A stretch of DNA of 64,000 bases from Micromonospora foliorum (GTDB lineage: Bacteria > Actinomycetota > Actinomycetes > Mycobacteriales > Micromonosporaceae), in contig NZ_JAKKFF010000075.1 of NCBI RefSeq assembly GCF_022229015.1, positions 44,722 to 108,721 of the forward strand, in the 5' to 3' direction. The notes below the pieces were generated by a model. The model worked only from the letters and a program-made list of their open reading frames with translations, was not told the DNA's origin and made no database searches. Both the position numbers and the translations under genes were made by a program. Shown in pieces: positions 39,548 to 47,784 of this stretch. How positions within the stretch are numbered: the first letter of the stretch is position 1; every line of letters begins with the position of its first letter.

Positions 39548-39579
39548 AGCATGGGGGGTTGACGCAGCGTCAAGGTCAA
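39548..39579 (-). promoter_or_regulatory. MerR-type promoter of the exporter operon, probably leaderless
   Basis: On the minus strand: TTGACC (39574-39579), a 20-bp spacer and CATGCT (39548-39553). The perfect palindrome TTGACGC-T-GCGTCAA (39559-39573) fills the spacer. An elongated spacer with a centred palindrome is the hallmark of MerR-activated promoters. The expected start site coincides with the ATG at 39541. Confidence 0.7.
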
Positions 39580-39720
39580 GTTGGCCGACCCCGCGACGCG
39601 TACGCGACCCTGATTCTTAACTCCGATGTCACCGCCCGATTCCTCGGTTGACGTGTCGCTGTCCGTCCGCAGGAGTTGGCTGCCAGTCGTCGCACTTGTC
39701 CTGACCAGGAGCTGATCCAC

Positions 39721-41175
39721 GTGCCTTCCTCTCGTCGTACCTTCCTCGCCAGCGGCGCCGCCGCCGGCGTCGGCCTCGCCGTCGCGGGCGGCCTGCCGTC
39801 GCTGGCCCAGGCCAGCCCGGCCCGGCCGCACCCGCCGGTGAAGCCCGGCAACGTGCCCTTCCCACCGCTGGTGGACGACCCCAAGGGAGTCCTGGCGCTG
39901 CCCAAGGGCTTCAGCTACACCGTGGTCACCCGGACCGGCGTCACCCGGCTCGACCGCGGCCAGGGCATGACCCCGTCGGACCACGACGGCATGGCCGTCT
40001 ACGACGCCGGCCACGGCCGGTACACCCTGATCCAGAACCACGAGATCGACCCGGGCGCCGAGTTCGGCGTGCCGCACGTCAAGGGAACGGTCTACGACGC
40101 GGGCGCCGTCGACGCCGGCGGCTGCACCGTGATCAAGACCGACCTCGCCGGCCGCAACCTGGGTGAGTTCGTGGCGCTCTCGGGCACCATCTCCAACTGC
40201 GCCGGCGGGCCGACCCCCTGGGGCACCTGGCTCACCTGCGAGGAGACCGAGGACCGGGCCGGCGACACGTGGGAAGAGGGCAGCCGGTCCGGCGTCTACC
40301 AGAAGGATCACGGCTACGTCTTCGAGGTGTGGGCCGACGGCAGCGCCGACCCGAAGCCGATCAAGTGCCTGGGCCGCTACTCGCACGAGGCGCTGGCCGT
40401 CGACAAGGACCGCACCCGGATCTACCTCTCCGAGGACGCCGACGAGCCCAACGGCCTCTTCTACCGCTGGACGGCGCCGCACGGCGTCAAGCTGGGCCCG
40501 GGCGTGCTCACCCGCCTCGCACCGAACGCCGGTGTCCTCGCCGCGATGCAGATCATCATGGATGACGGTTCGGTGCTGCCGGACGTCGCCTACCTGACCT
40601 CCGCCCAGCTGGGCCGCCCCTTCCCGGTCCGCTGGATCGAGGTGCCGGACCGCGACGCGCGCACCACGTCGGTGCGCGAGCAGTTTGCCGACGGCGAGGT
40701 CACCCGCGGACGCAAGTTCGAGGGCGTGTGGGCCACCGACGAGGGCGTGTACGTGGTCAACTCCTACGCCTGGGACGAGGGTGACCTCCCGGCGGACGCC
40801 GCGCCGCACGACGGGATGGTCTGGTTCTACAACTACAAGAACCAGACCATCCAGCTGGTGACGTACTTCCCGCACCAGACCGCCTCCGAGGAGGGTGCGC
40901 CGGTCAAGTACACCGATATCACCTTCGACGGCCCGGACAACGTGACCGTCACCCCGTGGGGAAGCCTCGTGCTCGCCGAGGACGGCGCGGGCGCCTCGCA
41001 CGTGCTCAGCACGATCCCGGGTGGGCCCACGTACGCGATCGCCCGCAACCAGCTCAACGACTCGGAGTTCTGCGGGCCGACGTTCAGCGCGGACGGCAAG
41101 GTGCTCTTCGTCAACATGCAGGACCCGGGCCTCACCCTGGCCATCACCGGTCCGTGGGAGAAGTACCTGGGCTGA
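39721..41175 (+). CDS. PhoX-like secreted phosphatase (DUF839), Tat-exported
   Basis: 484 residues from GTG 39721 (AGGAGC upstream; the frame open before it lacks a start). Twin-arginine signal SRRTFLASGAAAGVGLAVAGG. The body is a PhoX/DUF839 beta-propeller: YDAGHGRYTLIQNHEIDPGAEFG, GTISNCAGGPTPWGTWLTCEET, GRYSHEALAVDKDRTRIYLSEDADEPNGLFYRW, with the conserved Glu/His metal-binding positions. PhoX enzymes are calcium/iron phosphatases folded in the cytoplasm and exported by Tat. No pho box was recognised in the 179-bp gap upstream. Confidence 0.87.
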   Translation: MPSSRRTFLASGAAAGVGLAVAGGLPSLAQASPARPHPPVKPGNVPFPPLVDDPKGVLALPKGFSYTVVTRTGVTRLDRGQGMTPSDHDGMAVYDAGHGRYTLIQNHEIDPGAEFGVPHVKGTVYDAGAVDAGGCTVIKTDLAGRNLGEFVALSGTISNCAGGPTPWGTWLTCEETEDRAGDTWEEGSRSGVYQKDHGYVFEVWADGSADPKPIKCLGRYSHEALAVDKDRTRIYLSEDADEPNGLFYRWTAPHGVKLGPGVLTRLAPNAGVLAAMQIIMDDGSVLPDVAYLTSAQLGRPFPVRWIEVPDRDARTTSVREQFADGEVTRGRKFEGVWATDEGVYVVNSYAWDEGDLPADAAPHDGMVWFYNYKNQTIQLVTYFPHQTASEEGAPVKYTDITFDGPDNVTVTPWGSLVLAEDGAGASHVLSTIPGGPTYAIARNQLNDSEFCGPTFSADGKVLFVNMQDPGLTLAITGPWEKYLG

Positions 41176-41187
41176 CCGAGCCCGACC

Positions 41188-41219
41188 GTGGGGGCCAGGC
41201 GACCTCGTCTGGCCCCCAC
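41188..41219. terminator. Bidirectional hairpin after the PhoX-like gene
   Basis: GTGGGGGCCAG (41188-41198) pairs perfectly with CTGGCCCCCAC (41209-41219) around a 10-nt loop, between the convergent ends of the PhoX-like gene and the GNAT remnant. Confidence 0.8.
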
Positions 41220-41233
41220 CACGCTCGCCGCGC

Positions 41234-41551
41234 TCAGGAGACGCGCTGCAACGACAGCCAGTCCTGCCAGGCGATGTCGCGGCCCAGGTAGCGGGGCTGG
41301 TGGAACGGCCAGTCCGCGGCGATCCACTGCGGCACCAGCGTGTCGACGGCAGCCTCCAGCTCGCTGCCCACCAGGTCGTCCACCACCCACCAGGAGACCT
41401 CGCCGTCGGAGCCGGTGCGCTCCGGTGGGTCGATGTAGACGCAGCCGAGGATCGCCGTCTCCCCCTCGTCCAGCAACGCGTAGTTGAACGACTGGTGCGC
41501 GGCGATCTCCTTCTCGTGCCGCAGCAGGTCGAGGGCCGAGGCTAGCGCCAC
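41234..41551 (-). pseudogene. N-terminally truncated GNAT acetyltransferase remnant
   Basis: About 105 recognisable residues (LLRHEKEIAAHQSFNYALLDEGETAILGCVYIDPP...EVSWWVVDDL...LVPQWIAADWPFHQPRY) match the C-terminal two-thirds of an actinobacterial GNAT acetyltransferase. The first helices and strand are absent: immediately upstream is the end of the VOC gene, in another frame. A GTG at 41551 could start a short product but has no ribosome binding site. Probably the scar of a deletion that fused the two neighbours; expression as a fusion or fragment cannot be excluded. Confidence 0.6.
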
Positions 41552-41570
41552 CCGGCCGGCGCCCGGCCAC

Positions 41571-41987
41571 CTAGTCGAGACAGAACTCGTTGCCCTCGAC
41601 GTCCTGCATGTTGAGGCACGACTCGTTCTCGCCGTCGGCGAGCAACAGCTGCCCGCGTACCGCGCCGAGCGGGACCAGTCGCGCGCATTCGGCCTCAAGG
41701 GCGGCCAGGCGCTCTTCGCCCACCAGCCCGGTGCCGACCCGCACGTCGAGGTGCACCCGGTTCTTCACGACCTTGCCCTCGGGCACCCGCTGGAAGAACA
41801 GTCGCGGACCAACCCCCGAGGGGTCACTGCACGCGAACCACGAGCCGTGCTCGCGATCGACATCGTCCCAGGTGGCGAACCCCTCCGGGGGCGGCGGGGG
41901 GACGTACCCCAACACCTCGCACCAAAAACGACCGACGCGCACAGGCTCGGCGCAGTCGAAGGTCACTTGGAACTGCTTGACCGACAT
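41571..41987 (-). CDS. VOC family protein (glyoxalase-like)
   Basis: 138 residues, ATG with AAGGTG upstream. Paired beta-alpha-beta-beta-beta modules of the vicinal-oxygen-chelate fold: FQVTFDCAEPVRVGRFWCEVLGY, WFACSDPSGVGPRLFFQRVPEGKVVKNRVHLDV and DVEGNEFCLD at the very end. The glyoxalase-6 type is common in actinomycetes and has no fixed activity. The normal C-terminus is intact, but the next gene downstream is a truncated acetyltransferase. Confidence 0.85.
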   Translation of the reverse strand: MSVKQFQVTFDCAEPVRVGRFWCEVLGYVPPPPPEGFATWDDVDREHGSWFACSDPSGVGPRLFFQRVPEGKVVKNRVHLDVRVGTGLVGEERLAALEAECARLVPLGAVRGQLLLADGENESCLNMQDVEGNEFCLD

Positions 41988-42039
41988 CCGTTCACCTTAT
42001 GGGCCGGGCCGCCGCCGCTGTCCCCCGTACCCCCGCGCT

Positions 42040-42567
42040 CTATGAGGCGGGTGTGATGCGCTGGCGTTGATAGTGGCGGGCGGCCTTGGCACGGGCGCCG
42101 CATCCGTCCATGGAGCACCAGCGTCGGGTGCCGTTGCGCGACGTGTCGTAGAAGTGCAGGACGCAGGCGGGGTTACCGCAGCGTCGAATGCGGTTGGGTT
42201 GCTGACGCAGCAGATCCAGGTAGTTGATGGCCGCTCGCCAGGAGGGCAGCCAGTCGGGGTCGACGTCCTGCTGCTCGTGCACGGCCGCCCGGTGGAGCGT
42301 GTAGCGCGAGGCACCGTGGGCGAGGATCGCGTTGACCGCCCGTTCGGAATCCGCGTCGGGCTGTTCGAGGACGCGGCGCAGGGCCGAACGCGTCTGCCGC
42401 AACGGGGTCTCCACCGCCGCCGGGTCACCCTCCAGCCGGTGCTCGGCGAGCCATTCCCGCAGCCCGTCCGGCTCGTCGAACAGGTCGACCATGCGGCCCC
42501 GCTCGACCCACTGGGTGTTGACCAGGTCCAGCGCGAGGGGTTCGCCCACCAGTGGCCGACGTGTCAT
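42040..42567 (-). CDS. CGNR zinc-finger / ABATE-domain protein
   Basis: 175 residues, ATG with AAGG upstream. N-terminal ABATE domain (GEPLALDLVNTQWVERGRMVDLFDEPDGLREWL) and a C-terminal CGNR zinc finger: RRCGNPACVLHFYDTSRNGTRRWCSMDGCGARAKAARHYQR, with four Cys ligands. Such proteins are presumed stress-related transcription regulators. It is divergent from a flavin-type oxidase gene; a GTCA-N6-TGAC inverted repeat (42586-42599) in the shared region may be its operator. Confidence 0.88.
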   Translation of the reverse strand: MTRRPLVGEPLALDLVNTQWVERGRMVDLFDEPDGLREWLAEHRLEGDPAAVETPLRQTRSALRRVLEQPDADSERAVNAILAHGASRYTLHRAAVHEQQDVDPDWLPSWRAAINYLDLLRQQPNRIRRCGNPACVLHFYDTSRNGTRRWCSMDGCGARAKAARHYQRQRITPAS

Positions 42568-42720
42568 GACACCAACCTTACCACCGTCAGCCGTTTGACA
42601 GGTTAGGCACTACGGCGTAGCTTCTTACCGGCAAACGTCATCACGGTGGTTAGGTAGGCTCGTTCGCCTGCCGGAGCGCCGACCCTCCCCGGCCGGACCG
42701 ACCCCTGGAAGGTGCCCGTC
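42568..42720. promoter_or_regulatory. Divergent promoter region of CGNR and PPOX-like genes
   Basis: The plus strand carries TTGACA (42595-42600), a 17-bp spacer and TAGCTT (42618-42623), upstream of the oxidase at 42721. GTCA-N6-TGAC overlaps the -35. GGAAGG is the ribosome binding site. Confidence 0.6.
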
Positions 42721-43377
42721 ATGCCACACCGCTACCTGCAGGAACTGACCACCGCGTCGGTGGTCGCCGCGCAACAGCGCTACGGCAGCCGGCCCGCCAT
42801 CCAGCGGATGACCGCTGGCTGGGACACCGACGCGACATTGAGTGACGATGAGGCCGATTTCATCACCGAACGCGACAGCTTCTACCTCGCCACCGTCGGC
42901 GAGAACGGCTGGCCGTACCTGCAGCACCGCGGCGGCCCACCCGGCTTCCTGCACGTCCTCGACCCCGTCGACGGGCACAGCGTCCTCGGCTGGGCCGACC
43001 TGCGCGGCAATCGGCAGTACCTGTCGGTCGGCAACCTCGCCAGCTCACCCCGGGTGTCGTTGCTGCTCATGGACTACGCCCACCAACGCCGCCTCAAGAT
43101 CATCGGCACGGCACACGTCACCGACGTGCGGGACCCCGGGTTCGAGGAACTGTTGGAAAGGCTGGGCGCGCCCGGGCCGTCGGGCCGGGTGGAACGGTTG
43201 ATCACCGTCAAGGTGCAGGGCTACGACTGGAACTGCCCCCAACACATCACGCCCCGCTTCAGCGAGGCGGAACTCTCGGACGCGCTCGCGCCGGTACGGG
43301 ACGAACTCGCCCGCCTGCGCGCCGAGAACCAGGCCCTCCGCGAGCAGGCGAACCAACAACCAGGGAGAACACCATGA
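42721..43377 (+). CDS. Pyridoxamine 5'-phosphate oxidase-related flavoprotein
   Basis: 218 residues from ATG 42721 (GGAAGG at -8; GTG 42712 is the alternative). Split-barrel FMN-binding fold: ITERDSFYLATVGENGWPYLQHRGGPPGFLHVLD, RQYLSVGNLASSPRVSLLLMDYAHQRRLKIIGTAHV, ending in a QHITPRFSEAEL segment and a C-terminal coiled coil. This is the general stress/antioxidant-like class rather than true PdxH. Its stop overlaps the MBL-fold gene start (ATGA), so the two are co-translated and probably under the divergent CGNR regulator. Confidence 0.87.
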   Translation: MPHRYLQELTTASVVAAQQRYGSRPAIQRMTAGWDTDATLSDDEADFITERDSFYLATVGENGWPYLQHRGGPPGFLHVLDPVDGHSVLGWADLRGNRQYLSVGNLASSPRVSLLLMDYAHQRRLKIIGTAHVTDVRDPGFEELLERLGAPGPSGRVERLITVKVQGYDWNCPQHITPRFSEAELSDALAPVRDELARLRAENQALREQANQQPGRTP

Positions 43378-44129
43378 ACAAGCTGACCGTACGCTCCGTT
43401 GGCGGTCCCACGGCCGTCCTCGACTACGCGGGCCAACGCCTCGTGGTGGACCCGACGTTCGACGACCCGCGGACGTACCAGGCCGGGCCGGTCACCGCCA
43501 CCAAGTTCACCGGCCCGAGCGCCGCGCCCACGGACCTCGACCCGGTCGACGTGGTGCTCGTGTCGCACGAACACCACATCGACAACCTCGACATCTCCGG
43601 GCGGGAGTACGCGCGCCAGGCCCGCCGGGTGTTCACCACCACGGCGGGGGCACCGAATCTCGGGCCTGGGGCGACCGGCCTGCGGCCCTTCCAGTACGCC
43701 GAGGTCGGCGACGTACGCGTCACGGCGGTTCCGGCGCTGCACGGTTCGCCGGAGATCGGCGTGGTCAACGGCCCGGTGATCGGGTTCGTGCTGGAGGCGG
43801 CCGGCTGGCCGACCGTCTACGTCAGCGGCGACAACGCCTCGCTGGATGTGGTGGCGGTCGTCGCGGAGCAGTTTCCGGCGACAGAGATCGCGATCCTCAA
43901 CCTCGGCGCGGCCAGGATCGCGGTACGCGGCGAGGCGTTCCTCACCCTGACCGCGGAACTGGCGGCCCGAGCGGCGACCCTGCTCGGCGTCCGGGCGGTA
44001 ATCCCGGTTCACCAGGACGGCTGGGCGCACTACACCCAGGGTGCCGACGATGTCGTGCGCGCGTTCGAGTCCGCGGGCCTGACCGACGTGCTCGTCGACC
44101 TGCGACCCGGCCACTCGGCGACCGTCTGA
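43374..44129 (+). CDS. MBL-fold metallohydrolase (UlaG-like)
   Basis: 251 residues, start overlapping the upstream stop. Metallo-beta-lactamase fold with RSVGGPTAVLDYAGQRLVVDPTFDDP, metal-binding VSHEHHIDNLD (a variant of the HxHxDH motif), GSPEIG, VYVSGDNASLDVV and IPVHQDGWAHY. It resembles L-ascorbate-6-phosphate lactonase/UlaG-type proteins used for small-molecule hydrolysis. It is coupled to a flavin split-barrel protein. The substrate is unknown. Confidence 0.85.
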   Translation: MNKLTVRSVGGPTAVLDYAGQRLVVDPTFDDPRTYQAGPVTATKFTGPSAAPTDLDPVDVVLVSHEHHIDNLDISGREYARQARRVFTTTAGAPNLGPGATGLRPFQYAEVGDVRVTAVPALHGSPEIGVVNGPVIGFVLEAAGWPTVYVSGDNASLDVVAVVAEQFPATEIAILNLGAARIAVRGEAFLTLTAELAARAATLLGVRAVIPVHQDGWAHYTQGADDVVRAFESAGLTDVLVDLRPGHSATV

Positions 44130-44147
44130 CCGCGGCCCGGGGAGATC

Positions 44148-44522
44148 TCACTCCACCTTGGTGAGAAGTGGTTTCCCCTTCTCGACGACGTACGTGGCCA
44201 ACTCGACCGCGATACTGTCGCCAACGTTGCGCGCCTGGTGATGCACGCCGTAGGGAACCGTCAACGCGTCGCCGGGATTGCACACCATGGGCGGCTGCCC
44301 CTCAAGCCGGTATTCCAGCGTCCCCTGCAGTACGCAGATGATTTCCTCGCCGGGGTGGAAATGCTTGAACGGTGGCGAATCCGGTGTGAACTCCACCCGA
44401 GTCTGAATGACCTCCCGCCCGGGGATGCTGAGGTCGTGCCGTTGCAGATCGATCCGCCATAACCCTGGTGCTGACTCCACCGCTGTCGGGCTGATCCCCT
44501 CGGGTCGATCCGTGGTGCTCAT
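44148..44522 (-). CDS. Cupin domain protein
   Basis: 124 residues, ATG with AGGAGG upstream. Single cupin_2 barrel: motif 1 HFHPGEEIICVLQGTLEYRLEG (His, His, Glu ligands) and motif 2 NPGDALTVPYGVHHQARN (His). It is small and without extra domains, as for sensors or small dioxygenase/isomerase-like proteins. It stands alone, convergent to the MBL-fold gene (18 bp apart). Function not assignable. Confidence 0.85.
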   Translation of the reverse strand: MSTTDRPEGISPTAVESAPGLWRIDLQRHDLSIPGREVIQTRVEFTPDSPPFKHFHPGEEIICVLQGTLEYRLEGQPPMVCNPGDALTVPYGVHHQARNVGDSIAVELATYVVEKGKPLLTKVE

Positions 44523-44654
44523 GACGGCCTCCTGTGAGCCGCCGGCCGACGGCCACTACTCGGATTGGTGCATACCCGTCGAGAATAGGGAGAAGCAGGC
44601 GATCCGGGGCGCGGATGCGGTAGTCCGATCCCCCAGCGGCCTCGGCAGCTGAGG

Positions 44655-45152
44655 TCACCGACGGCGCAGCAGCCCTCGTTCGGTCAGGTGGGCACGCAAC
44701 GTCTCGGCATCCTCGGCGGACATCAACCAGCGCGGGATCACGGTGGCCGGCATCCGGCCGACGTACACGACCCAGAAATCTCCGACCTCCCGCACCTGGG
44801 TGACCCCGTCCCAGGCGATGCCGCCGGACTCCGAGCCGCTGCGCATCATGATGTTGTCATCGGTGATGTCGTAGGCGCCCTCGACGGCGTAGCTACCGGA
44901 GCGGCGTCGGGCGCGCGCCAGCACCCACGGTCGGTACAGCATCGACAGCACGCCGGCCACGACCAGCGTTGTCCAGAGCGGCGTACTCCGCTCGCCCCAC
45001 CCGAACCCGCGCGAGACGACGAGACCGATGACCCCGGCCACCGTCAGCACCGCTCCGATATAGCCGAATCTGCGCAACCGGACGTTGCCGAGGGCAGCGG
45101 CCACCCGACCCGGGTAGGCGGGATCGGCGGGGACGTCGAATCGGATGTGCAC
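44655..45152 (-). CDS. YcxB-like membrane protein (two TM segments)
   Basis: 165 residues, GTG at 45152; a longer upstream frame lacks a start with support. A short N-terminus, two adjacent hydrophobic helices (GYIGAVLTVAGVIGLVVSRGF and LWTTLVVAGVLSMLYRPWVLARA), then a C-terminal PH-like region (GAYDITDDNIMMRSGSESGGIAWDGVTQVREVGDFWVVYVGRMPATVIPRWLM), the layout of YcxB-like (PF14317) proteins. No known role and no obvious operon partner. Confidence 0.75.
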   Translation of the reverse strand: MHIRFDVPADPAYPGRVAAALGNVRLRRFGYIGAVLTVAGVIGLVVSRGFGWGERSTPLWTTLVVAGVLSMLYRPWVLARARRRSGSYAVEGAYDITDDNIMMRSGSESGGIAWDGVTQVREVGDFWVVYVGRMPATVIPRWLMSAEDAETLRAHLTERGLLRRR

Positions 45153-45267
45153 GCCAGAACGATAGTGCCTCCGCCCGCCCCTGAAGGCGCCTTGCCCCGC
45201 CCGCACGGCCGGCCACCGGGGCGCCCCGGGGCAGCGACGGCCCGGCGGTTGGTGAAGGCTGGCGGGC

Positions 45268-45858
45268 ATGGCTGATCTGAACGACGCGAAGGCCGCGCTG
45301 CACGACTACCTCCGGGAGAACCGCGAAGACCTCATCTGGAAGCTCGACGGGCTCAGCGAGCGCGAGGCCAGGCTGCCCCGCACGGCGACAGGCAACAACC
45401 TGCTGGGCGTGCTCAAGCACTGCCTCAACATCGAGGCCGGCTACTTCGGGCCCACCTTCGGCCGTGAATTCCCGACGCCGGACGAGCTGGTCCCGATGGC
45501 GGCGTTCGACGAGGACCCGCACGCAGACTGGTACGCCCGGGAGGACGAGTCGAAGGACGGGCTGATCGACCTGTATCGCCGGGTCGGCGCGTTCGCCGAC
45601 CAGACGATCGAGCAGCTACCGCTCGACGCGCCGGGGCAGGTGCCGTGGTGGCGGCCAGGTCGGCGGGATGTGACGCTACAGCGGATCATCATCCACGTGA
45701 CCTGCGACATCGCCCGGCACGCCGGGCACGCCGACATCATGCGCGAACAGCACGACGGGGCGGTCGGCCTCCGGCGGGACAACACCAACCTCCCCGACGA
45801 CTACGACTGGCCGGCGTATGTGGGCAAGCTGACCAAGCTGGCCGACCAGTTCGGATGA
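45268..45858 (+). CDS. DinB family protein (DUF664)
   Basis: 196 residues, AAGG before the ATG. Four-helix DinB/DUF664 bundle: ALHDYLRENREDLIWKLDGLSEREARLPRTATGNNLLGVLKHCLNIEAGYF and IIIHVTCDIARHAGHADIMREQHDG, with three metal-ligand His positions (KHCLN, HVTCDIARHAGH). These are often mycothiol- or bacillithiol-dependent transferases or maleylpyruvate-isomerase-like. It overlaps the next gene (ATGA), suggesting a two-gene operon. Confidence 0.88.
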   Translation: MADLNDAKAALHDYLRENREDLIWKLDGLSEREARLPRTATGNNLLGVLKHCLNIEAGYFGPTFGREFPTPDELVPMAAFDEDPHADWYAREDESKDGLIDLYRRVGAFADQTIEQLPLDAPGQVPWWRPGRRDVTLQRIIIHVTCDIARHAGHADIMREQHDGAVGLRRDNTNLPDDYDWPAYVGKLTKLADQFG

Positions 45859-46730
45859 TCGGGAAGGCTGCCACCGTGCGAGACGACCTCGACCAGGTCG
45901 AAGCGACCTTCCTGGGCACGCCACTGGCCGGCCTGCCGATCGGGCACGGCCCATCGGGCACCGTCCTCGTCGCCGACGTCGACCCCGACCGCCTGCACGA
46001 GATCTGGCAGGCCGCCGACGCGCTGGTGCCGGTCACCGGGCGTCGGCCCGTCATGGTCACCGACGACTTCGACGACACGCTGACAATTCGGCCCGAGCCC
46101 GAGCAGGGTCCGTCGGAGTCGGAGCTGCGCGCGTTCGCCGAGGCGGCGGCGTCGTCCGAACCCTGGCTCACCTACCGCCACCACAGCGAGGACCACCAGG
46201 TAGACGAGGACGAGATCGAGTTCTACGCGCGTGGCACGACCGGCGTCGACCTGACCGCCCTGGCGTCGGACGTGGTGCTGCCGACGCCGCTCCCGGTGCT
46301 GGAGCGAATGCTGTACGACCGGCTGCTCACCGACGCCGACCTGCACGCCCAGGTGCTTGGCAAGGTGCGACTCGTGACGCAGACCGACTACTGGTACGCG
46401 CCGGACAGCGTCCTGCTCATGTTGCTGCCCACCAGCGACGTCCGCGGCTCGGCGTACTGGGTGGACTTCTATGGTGCGCTCGACCTGGAGGATCAGCAGA
46501 GGCTCGGCGAGGTGCTGGAGCAGTGGCGGCACCGGTGGGACGCCCGCCTGGTCGCGTCGTGGGGCACCATGCTCCAGTTTCAGGTGGGTCGTCGCCCGAC
46601 ACCGGGTGACGAGGCGTGGGCGGCAGCCGGTCAGCTCAAGGCGCTCGCTCCGAACCTCGAACTGAGCCGGTGGGAGGTCGCCGTCGCCCTACCGGCCGGT
46701 GACGCGTGGTTCGTCCACAACCGGCCCTGA
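45855..46730 (+). CDS. Hypothetical protein (no recognised family)
   Basis: 291 residues from ATG 45855, overlapping the DinB-gene stop. An acidic, soluble protein without signal or membrane segments. The C-terminal half contains YWVDFYGALDLEDQQRLGEVLEQWRHRWDARLVASWGTMLQFQVGRRPTPGDEAWAAAGQLKALAPN, which recalls DUF4253-type proteins, but I cannot confirm the family. Its coding quality (strong third-position GC, coupling to DinB) argues that it is real. Function unknown. Confidence 0.75.
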   Translation: MIGKAATVRDDLDQVEATFLGTPLAGLPIGHGPSGTVLVADVDPDRLHEIWQAADALVPVTGRRPVMVTDDFDDTLTIRPEPEQGPSESELRAFAEAAASSEPWLTYRHHSEDHQVDEDEIEFYARGTTGVDLTALASDVVLPTPLPVLERMLYDRLLTDADLHAQVLGKVRLVTQTDYWYAPDSVLLMLLPTSDVRGSAYWVDFYGALDLEDQQRLGEVLEQWRHRWDARLVASWGTMLQFQVGRRPTPGDEAWAAAGQLKALAPNLELSRWEVAVALPAGDAWFVHNRP

Positions 46731-46787
46731 CCGACCTGTCTGTTCCGGTCTCGCGGTCTGCGTGACCCCTTCCTAGGAGCGTCCTGG

Positions 46788-47657
46788 ATGACCCTGCTGG
46801 AGCGACTGCACCTGGCCGGTATGTCTGACGCCGTCACGGTGCAGCCGGTGACAGGCGGGCTTGCGGCGCTCGCGGGCATCGCCACCCTTCGGGACGCTCC
46901 GCCGGTGTTCGTCAAGGCCTTCGCCGACCCGCCGGCCGACGACGTCTTCGTGGCCGAGGCCGAAGGGTTGGCCGCCCTGCGCGAACTCGGCGGTGTGGCG
47001 ACACCCGAGGTGATCCTGGCGGACCGGGACCTACTGGTGCTGTCGGTGTTGCGCGAGCGGCCGCCGAGCGAGGCCTTCTGGGAGCAGTTCGCGCACCTGC
47101 TCGCCCGCCTGCACCTGAGCACGACCCACCCTCGCTTCGGCTGGCACCACGACAACTGGCTGGGCCGTCGCCGCCAGGTCAACACGTGGAACGACGACGG
47201 CTTCGCGTTCTTCGCGCAGCACCGGCTGCTGCGGTGGCTCGACGAGCCCCGCGTCGAGGCGGCGCTCGACGCCGGAGACCGGGCGGCGCTGGAACGGCTC
47301 TGTGACCGGCTGCCCGACCTGCTGCCGGAGCGGCCGGCGTGTCTGACGCACGGCGACCTGTGGGCACAGAACATCCTGGCCACCGCGGACGGAGAGCCCG
47401 CGCTGATCGACCCGGCCGTGTCGTACGTGTGGGCCGAGGTCGACCTCGCGCACGTGTGGTCCACCTCGCCCCCGCCCGAGGCACGACGGATGTTCGAGGT
47501 CTACGCGGAGCTGACCTCGCTCGACGGCGGTTGGGAGGCCCGCATGCCGGTCATCCAGCTGCGACAACACCTCGCCGTGCTGGCCCAGTTCGACGACGAC
47601 TGGGGCGCGGCCGACCAGATCCGCGCCGTCCTTGCCCCGTTCCGGACACGATCCTGA
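46788..47657 (+). CDS. Fructosamine kinase family protein
   Basis: 289 residues, AGGAG before the ATG. Fructosamine/ketosamine-3-kinase fold: PVFVKAFADPPADDVFVAEAEGLAALRELGGVATPEVI (N-lobe), LHLSTTHPRFGWHHDNWLG and catalytic loop LTHGDLWAQNIL, followed by ALIDPAVSYVWAEVDLAHV (metal-binding Asp). Members phosphorylate glycated protein amines for deglycation, or act on other small substrates. It stands alone between the hypothetical gene and an MFS gene. Confidence 0.88.
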   Translation: MTLLERLHLAGMSDAVTVQPVTGGLAALAGIATLRDAPPVFVKAFADPPADDVFVAEAEGLAALRELGGVATPEVILADRDLLVLSVLRERPPSEAFWEQFAHLLARLHLSTTHPRFGWHHDNWLGRRRQVNTWNDDGFAFFAQHRLLRWLDEPRVEAALDAGDRAALERLCDRLPDLLPERPACLTHGDLWAQNILATADGEPALIDPAVSYVWAEVDLAHVWSTSPPPEARRMFEVYAELTSLDGGWEARMPVIQLRQHLAVLAQFDDDWGAADQIRAVLAPFRTRS

Positions 47658-47784
47658 CCGGAGGCCCGGCCGTCGACGGCGGCACCCGGCCCGGCCAGCC
47701 GATCCGGCCGACGGCCGCCGGGGCCCGCGCGCGCAGTGGGGCTCGGGCCCTCGATTACGGTGGCCCCTGGATCGGGGGTGGGCC

